Part shown: positions 50,633-58,403 of the stretch, piece after piece | Numbering within the stretch: the stretch's first letter is position 1 | Layout: every line of letters begins with the position of its first letter | DNA from: Kineosporia succinea | Lineage (GTDB): Bacteria; Actinomycetota; Actinomycetes; Actinomycetales; Kineosporiaceae | NCBI RefSeq assembly: GCF_030811555.1 | Contig: NZ_JAUSQZ010000001.1 | Span: 6,383,241 to 6,447,240, forward strand | Reading direction: 5' to 3' | DNA: 64,000 nt | The notes under the pieces: generated by a model | What the model was told of the DNA's origin: nothing | Seen by the model: the letters and a program-made list of their open reading frames with translations, nothing else | Database searches by the model: none | Made by a program: the position numbers and the translations under genes

Positions 50633-51202
50633 GTGACAGCGACGGACAAGATGGTCGATCCGATGAACGCACACGAACCACCCCCGACACCTACATCGCC
50701 CGTGCCATCGCCTGTGCCACGGCCCGCGCCACAGAGCCCACAGAGCCCACAGAGCCCACAGAGCCAGGCACCCGCCGGACCGCCGCCCCACGCGCAGGCT
50801 CACGCACCGGTCGGCGCACCGGCACAGACGCCACCCCCCACCCGGTCCGGTCCACGACCCGAGCCCCGCGCACACCCGGCGCCGGATCCTCGGGCCAGCG
50901 GTTTCGCGGAAGTGTTCCGCGCCCTGGGCAACCCGGTCCGCGTCGAGATCCTGCACTGGCTGCGCGATCCCGAGCGCCACTTCGGCATGTACCCACCCAC
51001 CGCCGACCGCACCCAGGTCGGCGTCTGCGCCACGCACATCCAGGCCAAGTCCGGGCTGGCCCAGTCCACCACCTCGGCCAACCTGACCATGCTCGAACGG
51101 GCCGGCCTCCTCACGGCCACCCGCATCGGCAAGTTCATCCACTACCGCCGCAACGAAGAACGCATCGCCGCCTTCGTCGAAGCCCTCGGCCGCGAACTCT
51201 GA
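50633..51202 (+). CDS. ArsR-family winged-helix regulator
   Basis: 189 residues from GTG 50633 (ATG 50651 or 50663 possible). A long Pro/Gln/Ala-rich leader includes (Gln-Ser-Pro)n from a 9-bp tandem repeat. The HTH follows at about residues 92-180: EVFRALGNPVRVEILHWLRD, HIQAKSGLAQSTTSANLTML and a wing TRIGKFIHYRRNEERI, as in ArsR/SmtB proteins. No CxCxxC-type metal site is evident; one cysteine lies in VGVCATH. Target genes unknown. Confidence 0.83.
   Translation: MTATDKMVDPMNAHEPPPTPTSPVPSPVPRPAPQSPQSPQSPQSQAPAGPPPHAQAHAPVGAPAQTPPPTRSGPRPEPRAHPAPDPRASGFAEVFRALGNPVRVEILHWLRDPERHFGMYPPTADRTQVGVCATHIQAKSGLAQSTTSANLTMLERAGLLTATRIGKFIHYRRNEERIAAFVEALGREL
50732..50766 (+). repeat. 9-bp tandem repeat in the ArsR-type gene
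   Basis: CAGAGCCCA repeated almost four times; encodes Gln-Ser-Pro repeats in the leader of the regulator. Confidence 0.85.
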
Positions 51203-51403
51203 CCAACCACCCGCACCGGACCCCCACCCGGCCACATCCCCTGAACCCCGCCAGCCCCCGAACCCCGGCAACCCACAACCCCGGCAGCCCACAACCCCGG
51301 CAGCCCACAACCGCCTGTAGTCACCACCGATTTCGCCTACGACAGACGGGTGTTTGACCCGCGCCGCCCCGCACGAGCGGCCGCTCCGGCCCACCCGGGC
51401 ACC

Positions 51404-51419
51404 TAGCCTGCTGAACGTG
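51404..51419 (+). promoter_or_regulatory. leaderless promoter -10 and start
   Basis: TAGCCT (51404-51409) fits the actinobacterial TANNNT -10 and ends seven bases before the GTG at 51417, the usual spacing for a transcript that begins with its start codon. Confidence 0.5.
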
Positions 51420-51848
51420 GATCCCATGACGGCAGGCAACGCCGCAGAGCACGCCGACGCCCTCACCCTCGGCTGGGGCCGTGCCGCCCTCAAGCTCGAG
51501 CAGGGCGACCTCGACACCGCCACACACGCAGCCCTCGACGCCCTGGCCCTCAGCCCCGCCCCCGACTACCCCGGGCTGCACGCCACCGGTCTGAGCGGCC
51601 AGAAAGTCCTCGCCCACGAAGACTTTCCCCGCGGCTGGTCGTTCTTCGTGCCCACCCTCGGCGTCATGGTCGTCAACCTCGACGTGTACCAGGCTCACGT
51701 CCTGGCACCGTCGATCCACAACCACGCCTGGTCGGTCCGGCACATGCCCGTCCCCGCCTGGGTGCGTATCGACACCGAGGACTGGGCCATCCAGGACGAG
51801 ATGCTCCGCCCCGCCCCCGAATCCTTCGACGACGACTACGGCTGGTAG
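51417..51848 (+). CDS. hypothetical protein, about 143 aa
   Basis: 143 residues from GTG 51417 (ATG 51426 is the next start), chosen because TAGCCT lies seven bases before the GTG as in leaderless actinobacterial genes. Contains HADALTLGWGRAALKLEQGD, GWSFFVPTLGVMVVNLDVYQ and HNHAWSVRHMPVPAWVRIDT. Soluble, acidic at the C-terminus (ESFDDDYGW). I recognise no family. It lies directly upstream of the motif-flanked recombinase-like gene. Confidence 0.6.
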   Translation: MDPMTAGNAAEHADALTLGWGRAALKLEQGDLDTATHAALDALALSPAPDYPGLHATGLSGQKVLAHEDFPRGWSFFVPTLGVMVVNLDVYQAHVLAPSIHNHAWSVRHMPVPAWVRIDTEDWAIQDEMLRPAPESFDDDYGW

Positions 51849-51907
51849 AGATCCAGGCCGGTCCGGAGCCGGTTTTCAGGACGAGGAGACGAAGAAGGAA
51901 GCTCAAG

Positions 51908-51917
51908 GCCTGTTATC
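51908..51917 (+). repeat. GCCTGTTATC motif, copy 4
   Basis: Context GCTCAAGGCCTGTTATCGAA shares the GCTCAA flank with copies 1 and 3. It lies 42 bases, four helical turns, upstream of copy 5 in the same orientation. Confidence 0.8.
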
Positions 51918-51949
51918 GAAACCAAGTGAGTCTTCGCCCTGAGCACATG

Positions 51950-51968
51950 GCCTGTTATCGTCGCCACC
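51950..51968 (+). promoter_or_regulatory. GCCTGTTATC motif, copy 5, overlapping a leaderless -10
   Basis: Within the motif TATCGT (51956-51961) fits TANNNT and is followed by seven bases and then the GTG at 51969. Any protein binding the motif would therefore compete with or recruit RNA polymerase for the recombinase-like gene. Confidence 0.65.
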
Positions 51969-52967
51969 GTGCAGGCAAGAACGGCGATCCAGTCGTACCT
52001 CGGCGTTCTCGAGCGTTCCGGGGCATCCCGTTCCACCCGCCGCCAGCGCGAATGGGCCCTCAGCCAGGCCCTGACCGCCGCCGCGCTGAAGCGTATCCAC
52101 GGCGACGTGCCCACTCAAGAGCAGGTCCGCGACACCCTGCCCGAGCAGGTCTACGCCACAGCCTCCCGTCTCGACGTCACCGAGATCATCAGCGAGGAGT
52201 TCGCCGCCTGGTTCCTGCCCTGGGCCGCCACCGGCATCCTCGCCAAGAGCCTCAGCCAGGGCGCGTCCCAGAGCCAGGCCGCCTCCCGCGCCCGGGCCGC
52301 CGCCCTGCGCGCCCTCGCCCTGGCCAACGGCAGCACCCCGATCACCCACACCGAACCCGCCGTGCAGCTGCGCACCCCCACCCCGATGAACGCCCGCGCC
52401 CTGCGCCACGTCGCGTTCGACCTGGTCGCCCTCGACCCACCGTCCAAGGCGGCCGTCCGCCTGAGCGCCATGCTCGCCGTCATGATCACCACTCCCCTGC
52501 GCCCCGTCGACCTGTGCTCCTTGAACCTCGACGACGTCCGCACCGGCACCGACGGTCAGATGACCGTCCCCGCACTCCCCCTGCCCCCCGACGTCCCCGC
52601 ACCCATCGGGTACACCGGCCGCGAAACCGTCGACCCCGCCCTCGCCCGCCTCATCGAGAACTGGCTCGACGTACGCCACGAACTCGTCACCCGCCTCGAG
52701 GGCAGCCCCCCGAAAACCCTCTGGGTCTCCGTGCGCGCCTCCCCCACCGACGACGGCACCATCCGCCCCGCCGGCCTGCCCCTGCACCCCCGCGGCCTCG
52801 AACGCAGCTACGTCGGCCAGGCCCGCAACTTCAACGCCGAACTACGCGCGGGCTCCCGCACGTCCCTGCCGCTGGGCCGCGACGGCGTCCCCGTCACCCA
52901 CCTGCCCATGTCCTTCGACCACCTGCGCCGCTCCCTCCTCACCCTCGAAGAGAACGAACTGGCCTGA
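51969..52967 (+). CDS. tyrosine-recombinase-like protein lacking the C-terminal catalytic tyrosine
   Basis: 332 residues from GTG 51969. The N-terminal region has the core-binding look (SRSTRRQREWALSQALTAAA). In the second half, MITTPLRPVDLCSLNLDDV matches box I of tyrosine recombinases with Arg at about 178, and MSFDHLRRSLLTL matches the HxxR box (about 317-321), but the chain stops eleven residues later, so the later His/Trp and the tyrosine nucleophile are absent. No continuing frame encodes them. It may bind DNA without recombining it. GCCTGTTATC motifs lie twice upstream and once downstream. Confidence 0.65.
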   Translation: MQARTAIQSYLGVLERSGASRSTRRQREWALSQALTAAALKRIHGDVPTQEQVRDTLPEQVYATASRLDVTEIISEEFAAWFLPWAATGILAKSLSQGASQSQAASRARAAALRALALANGSTPITHTEPAVQLRTPTPMNARALRHVAFDLVALDPPSKAAVRLSAMLAVMITTPLRPVDLCSLNLDDVRTGTDGQMTVPALPLPPDVPAPIGYTGRETVDPALARLIENWLDVRHELVTRLEGSPPKTLWVSVRASPTDDGTIRPAGLPLHPRGLERSYVGQARNFNAELRAGSRTSLPLGRDGVPVTHLPMSFDHLRRSLLTLEENELA

Positions 52968-53019
52968 GGCCTCCTTTCCTAGGCGGGTGTTCATGGTAGG
53001 GAGTGAGAAAGGCGCAGTA

Positions 53020-53031
53020 GCCTGTTATCAT
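53020..53031 (+). promoter_or_regulatory. GCCTGTTATC motif, copy 6
   Basis: AGCCTGTTATCATCATTGAG lies 53 bases after the recombinase-like gene and 37 before the next start. TATCAT inside it fits a -10, so it may be the promoter of the gene at 53067. Confidence 0.7.
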
Positions 53032-53066
53032 CATTGAGCTGAGCCGAGCTGACACAATCACCACCC

Positions 53067-53765
53067 ATGAACAACCCCGTAGACCGTTACGACGAAACCT
53101 TTCTCGCCGCCCTTCCCGCCCTCGAGCACCTCGCGGCCGAACCCGCCGTCGAGCAGCGCTGGGCCGAGCAGAGCGTCCTGCCGAAGATGTCCGTCGGCGC
53201 CCTGGCCTGCCACCTGTCCCAGCAGCTCACCCACACCCACCAGCTTCTCTCCTCCCCCACCGACCCGACCATCCTCACCGACCCGGCCATCCCCACCGGC
53301 CCGGAGAACCCCAGCGGCCTCCCCCTGCTGTCCAGCGCCGACGAGCACTACGCGAACGCCGCGTGGGTCACCACCACCTCCCCCGACGACCCCGAGAACG
53401 ACCGCAGCGACTCCGACGAACAGGCGGCCCGGGGCGTCCACCCCTGGCGCACGAGCACCGCGAGCGACATCGCCCGGGTGACCACCCTGCTCACCGGTGG
53501 CACCGCCACCGACCACGCCGCGCTGCCCTGGCAGACCTGGGCACTCCCCCGCGACGCGTTCCTGCTCACCCGGATGCTCGAGATCGTCGTGCACAGCGAC
53601 GATCTCGCCCTCAGCATCGGCGTGCCCACCCCGGTCTTCCCCGACGAGGTGTTCACCCCGGTCATCAACCTCCTCACCCGGCTGTCGGTGCGCCGCAACG
53701 GGCAGTCCGCCCTGATCAGCACGCTGTCCCGCCGCGAGCGCCACAGACCGGTCTCGGCGTTCTGA
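53067..53765 (+). CDS. maleylpyruvate isomerase N-terminal domain protein (DinB-like, mycothiol-type)
   Basis: 232 residues from ATG 53067. NPVDRYDETFLAALPALEHL, VGALACHLSQQLTHTHQLL and TRMLEIVVHSDDLALSIGV show the four-helix DinB/MDMPI fold with three metal-ligand histidines (LACHLSQ, VHSDDL and one more). Such actinobacterial proteins use mycothiol. The substrate is unknown. Preceded by a GCCTGTTATC motif that may be its promoter; convergent with the LysR gene. Confidence 0.78.
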   Translation: MNNPVDRYDETFLAALPALEHLAAEPAVEQRWAEQSVLPKMSVGALACHLSQQLTHTHQLLSSPTDPTILTDPAIPTGPENPSGLPLLSSADEHYANAAWVTTTSPDDPENDRSDSDEQAARGVHPWRTSTASDIARVTTLLTGGTATDHAALPWQTWALPRDAFLLTRMLEIVVHSDDLALSIGVPTPVFPDEVFTPVINLLTRLSVRRNGQSALISTLSRRERHRPVSAF

Positions 53766-53777
53766 GAACCCGGGAGC

Positions 53778-54716
53778 CTAGGCGGGATGCTCCGGCAGCC
53801 AGGAGCGGTCCCAGGCCACCACGTCCACCAGAGCGGCCAGGGCCGGACGTCTGGGGGCGTCGGTGCGCCAGGAGGCCGCGACCTCGCGGGTGGCGCGCCG
53901 GTCGTCGATGGGGACCTCCACGACATCGGGAGCCGGGCCGATGGGCGGCACGATCGACACGCCCAGGCCGGCGGCGACCAGCCCGCGTATGGTCGCCAGG
54001 TCCTCGCCCTCGAAGGCCCGGGTCACGCGGACGCCGGCCTCACGCAGCAGGGAATCGGTGATGACGCGCAGGCCGTAGGCGGGGGCCAGGACGAGGGTGG
54101 GCTCGTTCTCGAGCTCGGGCAGGGCGATCGCGTCGCGGCCGGCGAAACGGTGGGTGCCCGGCACGGCCAGCACGAGGTGCTCGGTGTAGAGGGGAACGGT
54201 GAGGACGCCCTGGTCGGGCTGGGCGGGCGGGGCGACGAGCACCAGGTCGGCGCCGGCGTCGAACTCGGCCAGGCAGTAGGCGCGCCCGCCCTGGCGCAGG
54301 TCGACCTGGGTTCCCGGCCGGCGTTCGACCAGGGCTTTGACCAGGGCCGGGATCACGGCGCGGCCCAGGGAGTTCTGGAACACGATCGAGACCCGGTTGT
54401 CGCGGCGGGCCTCGTCGTCGCGCACCTGGGCGACGGCCTCGCCGATCAGGTCCAGGGCGCGGCGGGCCGCACCGGCGAACTCGGCTCCCGCGGCGGTGAG
54501 TCTCACGCCGCGTCCGTCGCGTTCCAGGAGTGTGCAGCCGAGTTCGGCCTCCAGGCGGGCCAGGCCGCGGCTGACGGTCGACTGCGGTACGCCCAGCTCG
54601 TCCGCGGCGGCCGAGATCCCGCCGGTGTCCACGACGGCCGTCAGCAGGGGCAGGGCGGAGAGCACCTTGCGCAGGCCGCCCGGGTCGGGCCGCCCGGGCT
54701 CGTCGTGATGATGCAT
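53778..54716 (-). CDS. LysR-family transcriptional regulator
   Basis: 312 residues. The HTH is at about residues 17-75 (ALPLLTAVVDTGGISAAADE and LGVPQSTVSRGLARLEAELG), then a periplasmic-binding-protein-like effector domain. Divergent from the MFS transporter gene, the classical LysR layout, with a shared region containing ATGCAT...ATGCAT inverted elements (54713-54751). It probably activates the transporter in response to a small ligand. Confidence 0.9.
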   Translation of the reverse strand: MHHHDEPGRPDPGGLRKVLSALPLLTAVVDTGGISAAADELGVPQSTVSRGLARLEAELGCTLLERDGRGVRLTAAGAEFAGAARRALDLIGEAVAQVRDDEARRDNRVSIVFQNSLGRAVIPALVKALVERRPGTQVDLRQGGRAYCLAEFDAGADLVLVAPPAQPDQGVLTVPLYTEHLVLAVPGTHRFAGRDAIALPELENEPTLVLAPAYGLRVITDSLLREAGVRVTRAFEGEDLATIRGLVAAGLGVSIVPPIGPAPDVVEVPIDDRRATREVAASWRTDAPRRPALAALVDVVAWDRSWLPEHPA

Positions 54717-54751
54717 GCGTTCATGCTATGCGTGTCAGTCATTCATGCATT
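54713..54751. promoter_or_regulatory. LysR/MFS divergent control region
   Basis: ATGCAT at 54713-54718 and again at 54746-54751 bracket repeated CATGC/TCATGC elements, including the LysR start codon. A LysR-type binding region is likely here. TAACGT (54774-54779) lies seven bases before the MFS GTG at 54787. Confidence 0.5.
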
Positions 54752-54786
54752 TGAGTAGCCTCAGGTGCGCACCTAACGTCCGGGGT

Positions 54787-56043
54787 GTGAAGACTTCCCC
54801 CACGGACGGCACCGCCGGAGGAAGTGTTCCCCGACTCAGCGCCGAGCCGATGGACCTCTGGGACGGGCACGCGCAGGGATCGCGCGAGTACCGGCGCATC
54901 CTCGCTGCCCTCCTCTCCGCCGGTGTCGCCTGTTTCGCCGCCCTCTACGCGCCCCAGGGCGCGCTGCCCGTCATCGCCTCGGACCTGCACGTGTCCGAGG
55001 CCCGTTCCGCGCTGCTGGTCTCCTCCGGCACGATCGGCCTGGCCCTGGGGGTGCTGCCCTGGTCGTGGGCCGCCGACCGGATCGGCCGCCTCACCGCGAT
55101 GCGCTGGGCCCTGCTCACCTCGGCGCTCCTCGGCCTGGCCTGGACGCTCTTCCCCGGCTTCGAGGGCATGATCGTGCTGCGGGTGCTGCAGGGGCTGGCC
55201 CTCGGCGGCATCCCCGGCCTGGCCCTGACCTACCTGCACGACGAGATCCGGCCCTCGCACGCCGCGGTCGCGGCCGCCACCTACGTCTCGGGCACCACGC
55301 TCGGGGGTATCAGCGGCCGCATCATCGCCGGTCCGGCCGCCGAGCTGTGGGGCTGGCGCTGGGGTGTGGGCCTGGCCTGGCTGGTCGCGGCGCTCGCCTC
55401 CGGGGTGTTCGTGCTGCTGGCGCCGCCCGCCCGGGGTTTCGTGCGCTCGGCCCGGACCAGCATGGTAGACGTGGTGGTCGCCGCCGGCGCGCACCTGCGC
55501 GACCCGGGGATGCTGGCCCTGTACGCGCAGGCGTTCCTGCTCATGGGCGGGTTCGTGGCCGTCTACAACTACCTCGGGTTCCGCCTCGAGGCAGCACCTT
55601 TCGGCCTCAGCGCGGCGTTCACGTCCCTGCTGTTCCTGGCCTACCTGGCCGGCACCGTGTGCTCACGCCAGGCCGGGCAGCTCGTGGAACGACTCGGGCG
55701 CGCCCGCGTGCTGGCCCTGGGCTCGCTCGTCATGGCCGGTGGGGTGCTGCTCACGCTCACCAGTGAGCTCGCGCTGGTCGTGGTCGGGCTGGTCGTCCTG
55801 ACCGGCGGCTTCTTCGGGGCGCACGCCATCGCCTCGGGCTGGGTCGGGGCCCGCGCCCGCCGGGGGCGGGCCCAGGCCGCGTCCCTGTACAACCTCTTCT
55901 ACTACCTGGGCTCCAGCGTCGTCGGCTGGATCGGCGGGCTGTTCTTCGCCGGATGGGGCTGGACCGGGCTGGCGGTCCTGGTGATCACGCTGATCGCCCT
56001 GGCCCAGGCCGTGCGGGTCACCGCGGCCAAGCACCTGACCTGA
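54787..56043 (+). CDS. MFS transporter (YnfM/arabinose-efflux-like)
   Basis: 418 residues from the GTG at 54787; TAACGT seven bases upstream suggests a leaderless transcript. Twelve helices; motif A-like WSWAADRIGRLTAMRW between helices 2 and 3 and GWVGARARRGRAQAASLYNL late in the second half. The N-terminal GALPVIASDLHVSEARSALL is typical of the YnfM-type drug or sugar efflux group. Controlled by the divergent LysR protein. Confidence 0.86.
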   Translation: MKTSPTDGTAGGSVPRLSAEPMDLWDGHAQGSREYRRILAALLSAGVACFAALYAPQGALPVIASDLHVSEARSALLVSSGTIGLALGVLPWSWAADRIGRLTAMRWALLTSALLGLAWTLFPGFEGMIVLRVLQGLALGGIPGLALTYLHDEIRPSHAAVAAATYVSGTTLGGISGRIIAGPAAELWGWRWGVGLAWLVAALASGVFVLLAPPARGFVRSARTSMVDVVVAAGAHLRDPGMLALYAQAFLLMGGFVAVYNYLGFRLEAAPFGLSAAFTSLLFLAYLAGTVCSRQAGQLVERLGRARVLALGSLVMAGGVLLTLTSELALVVVGLVVLTGGFFGAHAIASGWVGARARRGRAQAASLYNLFYYLGSSVVGWIGGLFFAGWGWTGLAVLVITLIALAQAVRVTAAKHLT

Positions 56044-56091
56044 CCTGACCTGGCCTTGATCTGCCCCGAAGGGTGCGCCCTCACCGCGTTC

Positions 56092-56517
56092 TCAGGGAAG
56101 CGGGCGCACCCACCGCGACCAGTCTTCCTGCAGCCGGTAACCGCGCGCCCACCAGGCACTCTGGGCCGAGACGTTCTCGTCGAGCACCATCGCGTCGGAG
56201 CGTGCGCCGCCGAGCTCACGGAAGCGGGCCTCGGACTGCGCGATCAGGGCCGTGGCGATGCCCTGACGGCGCCGGTCGGGAGCCACGGCCAGCCGGTACA
56301 GGTGGCAGCGCCAGCCGTCGAAACCGGCGATGACCGAGCCGATGATGCGGCCGGTGCCCGCATCGACCGCCAGCAGCAGGGCCTGCGGGTCACGGGCCAG
56401 GAGGTTCTGCACGGCCGGGCCGGAATCGCCGGGCCGGCCCGCGTTCTCGGCCGCGCCGCCCCAGAAGGCCAGCAGCTCGGGGATGTCGTCGCCGCCGGCG
56501 GCCCGCAGTTCGAACAC
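56092..56517 (-). CDS. GNAT-family N-acetyltransferase
   Basis: 141 residues. LYRLAVAPDRRRQGIATALI is motif A (RRxGIAxxL) and SAQSAWWARGYRLQEDWSRW the C-terminal part. A compact single-domain acetyltransferase, similar in size to YpeA/RimI-type proteins. Substrate unknown; convergent with the MFS gene. Confidence 0.87.
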   Translation of the reverse strand: MFELRAAGGDDIPELLAFWGGAAENAGRPGDSGPAVQNLLARDPQALLLAVDAGTGRIIGSVIAGFDGWRCHLYRLAVAPDRRRQGIATALIAQSEARFRELGGARSDAMVLDENVSAQSAWWARGYRLQEDWSRWVRPLP

Positions 56518-56932
56518 GACCGCAATCTACCGGCGTCCGGCACCACCGGAAACGCCCCCTGACGCACAGGAGGCCGAAAAGGATGCCCGCCGAAGGTCAC
56601 AGTTCGGTGAACTGCCGGACAGGTACCGGCGCTCAACCTAGGGTCAACGGGTGCACTGCTTCCCACCCGCCGCGACGCCCGGTCCGGGCTGTGCCGCGCG
56701 GGTGGGCGTCAGCAGGCATGACGAAGCCACGCAGGGCTCCGGTGCAGAGCGAAAAGGGCCGGAGTACAAGGCCTGGACGGTCCGCGAGACCCCGCGCGCA
56801 GCACGAGGTCGCACCCCTGACCGCCTCGCCTCCACGCATCACACCGCGATGCGAGCAGACCAGGTACCCGTCACCTGCTGATCTGCGGAATCCCTCAGGT
56901 CGAGGGCTCCAGAGATGATGGTCGGACGTGGT
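56518..56932. other. gene-free stretch
   Basis: About 415 bases. Short frames on both strands (for example one beginning at 56651) show no family resemblance and are Arg/Pro/Gly-rich. No repeat or hairpin stands out. Confidence 0.5.
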
Positions 56933-57166
56933 TCAGGCGCCGTGCATCTCGCCGGAGGCGATGCCGTCGAGGAACGCGCCCCACGCGTCGCCGCTGAAGC
57001 TCAGCACCGGCCCGAGCCCCTTGGCCTTGCTGTCGCGCACCGCCACGTCACCGGTTCCCCGGAACGCGACCTCGACGCAGTTGCCGTTGACGGCGCTGAA
57101 CGAGGACTTCCTCCACACCAGGCTCTCGTCGTCGTTGCTCAGCAGATTGACCTCGGTTGCGGACAT
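56933..57166 (-). CDS. DUF397-family protein
   Basis: 77 residues. LVWRKSSFSAVNGNCVEVAF, VAVRDSKAKGLGPVLSFSGDAWGAFLDGI are the DUF397 signature (W-KSS-S---CVEVA, VRDSK, W--F). These small proteins usually follow a gene for an XRE-type regulator with which they pair. Here the upstream gene (57246-57542) has no HTH, so the usual partner is missing or elsewhere. Confidence 0.88.
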   Translation of the reverse strand: MSATEVNLLSNDDESLVWRKSSFSAVNGNCVEVAFRGTGDVAVRDSKAKGLGPVLSFSGDAWGAFLDGIASGEMHGA

Positions 57167-57245
57167 GACCGCTCTCCCATCACTCGGTTCATCGGTGGTT
57201 CAGGTGGCCGCCCTCAACCGGCGGCCGGGCGGTGAAAGAAACTGC

Positions 57246-57542
57246 TCAGGACCTCTCGGGACCCGTGAGCCGGGACAACTCGGTGAGAACGAGGGGCTGG
57301 TCGACGACCTCGGGGCGGACCGTCAGGAGCGTGCGCCCCTCCTGGAGCGTGAATTCCACGCGCCCCCATCGACCCGGCTCACGCAGCGACCCCCGGCGGG
57401 CCAGCCATCCGCGCAGCTCGTCCAGAGGAATGTGTGCGTGCTGCACGTCGCAGTACCAGACATCGACGCTGGAACCATCACCGCTGCGGGTCAGCGTCAC
57501 GGTGGACCGCTCCCCGGTGGTGGTGACGATGTCGATATCCAT
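57246..57542 (-). CDS. hypothetical protein, 98 aa
   Basis: 98 residues. Mostly strands: IDIVTTTGERSTVTLTRSGD, VDVWYCDVQHAHIPLDEL, WGRVEFTLQEGRTLLTVRPE. No HTH, signal or membrane segment. Lies 79 bases upstream of the DUF397 gene on the same strand, in the place where a HTH partner would be expected. I do not recognise a family. Confidence 0.65.
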   Translation of the reverse strand: MDIDIVTTTGERSTVTLTRSGDGSSVDVWYCDVQHAHIPLDELRGWLARRGSLREPGRWGRVEFTLQEGRTLLTVRPEVVDQPLVLTELSRLTGPERS

Positions 57543-57848
57543 CCCATTACTCCTCGTAGTTAATTCGTCAGTATCCGCAGCGCCGGTGACGCGGATACCG
57601 CTACCTCCCGACTCACCGGAAAGATAGCCCCCATTCCTCGAAAAAGCCCAGTTCAGCCGTTCAGTCGATGTGTCGTGACTACCAGTGCGGCAACCATTTC
57701 CCAGAGCGAGCAGAAGATCGCGCTAACCGACGTAAACATTGCACTGGGTAATGCTCATAGTGCCACTGCTTTTCTTTAGCGAGCCTCATGTGTCCATCAG
57801 GGCAACAGGAGCTCCTCATGAGCGCCAGCACATGACATCATTGATGTC
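57543..57848. other. AT-richer divergent promoter region
   Basis: About 300 bases, noticeably less GC-rich than its surroundings, between the 98-residue protein (minus) and the MarR gene (plus). The right end contains the palindromic MarR operator. No coding frame is convincing. Confidence 0.55.
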
Positions 57849-57852
57849 ATGT
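57830..57852. promoter_or_regulatory. 23-bp palindromic operator overlapping the MarR start codon
   Basis: ACATGACATC-att-GATGTCATGT has perfect 10-bp arms and includes the ATG at 57849. Probably the autoregulatory site of the MarR protein. Confidence 0.75.
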
Positions 57853-58403
57853 CGAGTCCCGGTGATAGCAACCTCACAGCCGATCGAGGGCAACTGCTCA
57901 GCGGCCTCCTCGCCCAGGTGCGACCCCTCGTGCTCAACTCGGCACGCGTCGTCGAGACGATGTGGCGCCCCGACGGCATCACCGTCGGCATGCGCGCCGT
58001 GCTGCAGCTCCTCGAAACCGGCGGCCCCCAGCCCGTTCCCGCCCTGGCCCAACGCCTGGAACTGCCCCGTCAGGGCGTGCAGCGGCACGTCGACGACCTC
58101 ACCGAACTCGGCCTCGCCCACACCCGGCCCAACCCCCGGCACCGCCGATCGGTCCTCATCACCCTGACCGGCGCCGGAAAGGACATGAGCACCCGAATCC
58201 GCAGCACCGAACAGGCCCACCTCGGCGCAGACACCGTTAAGGAATGCACCGACGACGACCTGCGCACCGCCCTGCGCGTCCTGACCGCCCTCAACCGCGA
58301 CGTCCGCGAGCGCGCCCAGACCCTGCGAGCCGACAGCCGGGAACCCCACCGGACCGACAGCCGGACCGACAGCCGGACCGCCACGGAAGCCGCGCGCCCA
58401 TGA
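57849..58403 (+). CDS. MarR-family transcriptional regulator
   Basis: 184 residues from ATG 57849. The winged HTH at about residues 40-115 shows ITVGMRAVLQLLETGGPQP, LAQRLELPRQGVQRHVDDL and the wing RHRRSVLITLTGAGKDM. The C-terminus ends in a Asp-Ser-Arg repeat (from GGACCGACAGCC repeats). The start lies inside a perfect palindromic operator. Its stop overlaps the next gene (ATGA); together they form a two-gene operon with a mycothiol-type enzyme. Confidence 0.88.
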   Translation: MSSPGDSNLTADRGQLLSGLLAQVRPLVLNSARVVETMWRPDGITVGMRAVLQLLETGGPQPVPALAQRLELPRQGVQRHVDDLTELGLAHTRPNPRHRRSVLITLTGAGKDMSTRIRSTEQAHLGADTVKECTDDDLRTALRVLTALNRDVRERAQTLRADSREPHRTDSRTDSRTATEAARP

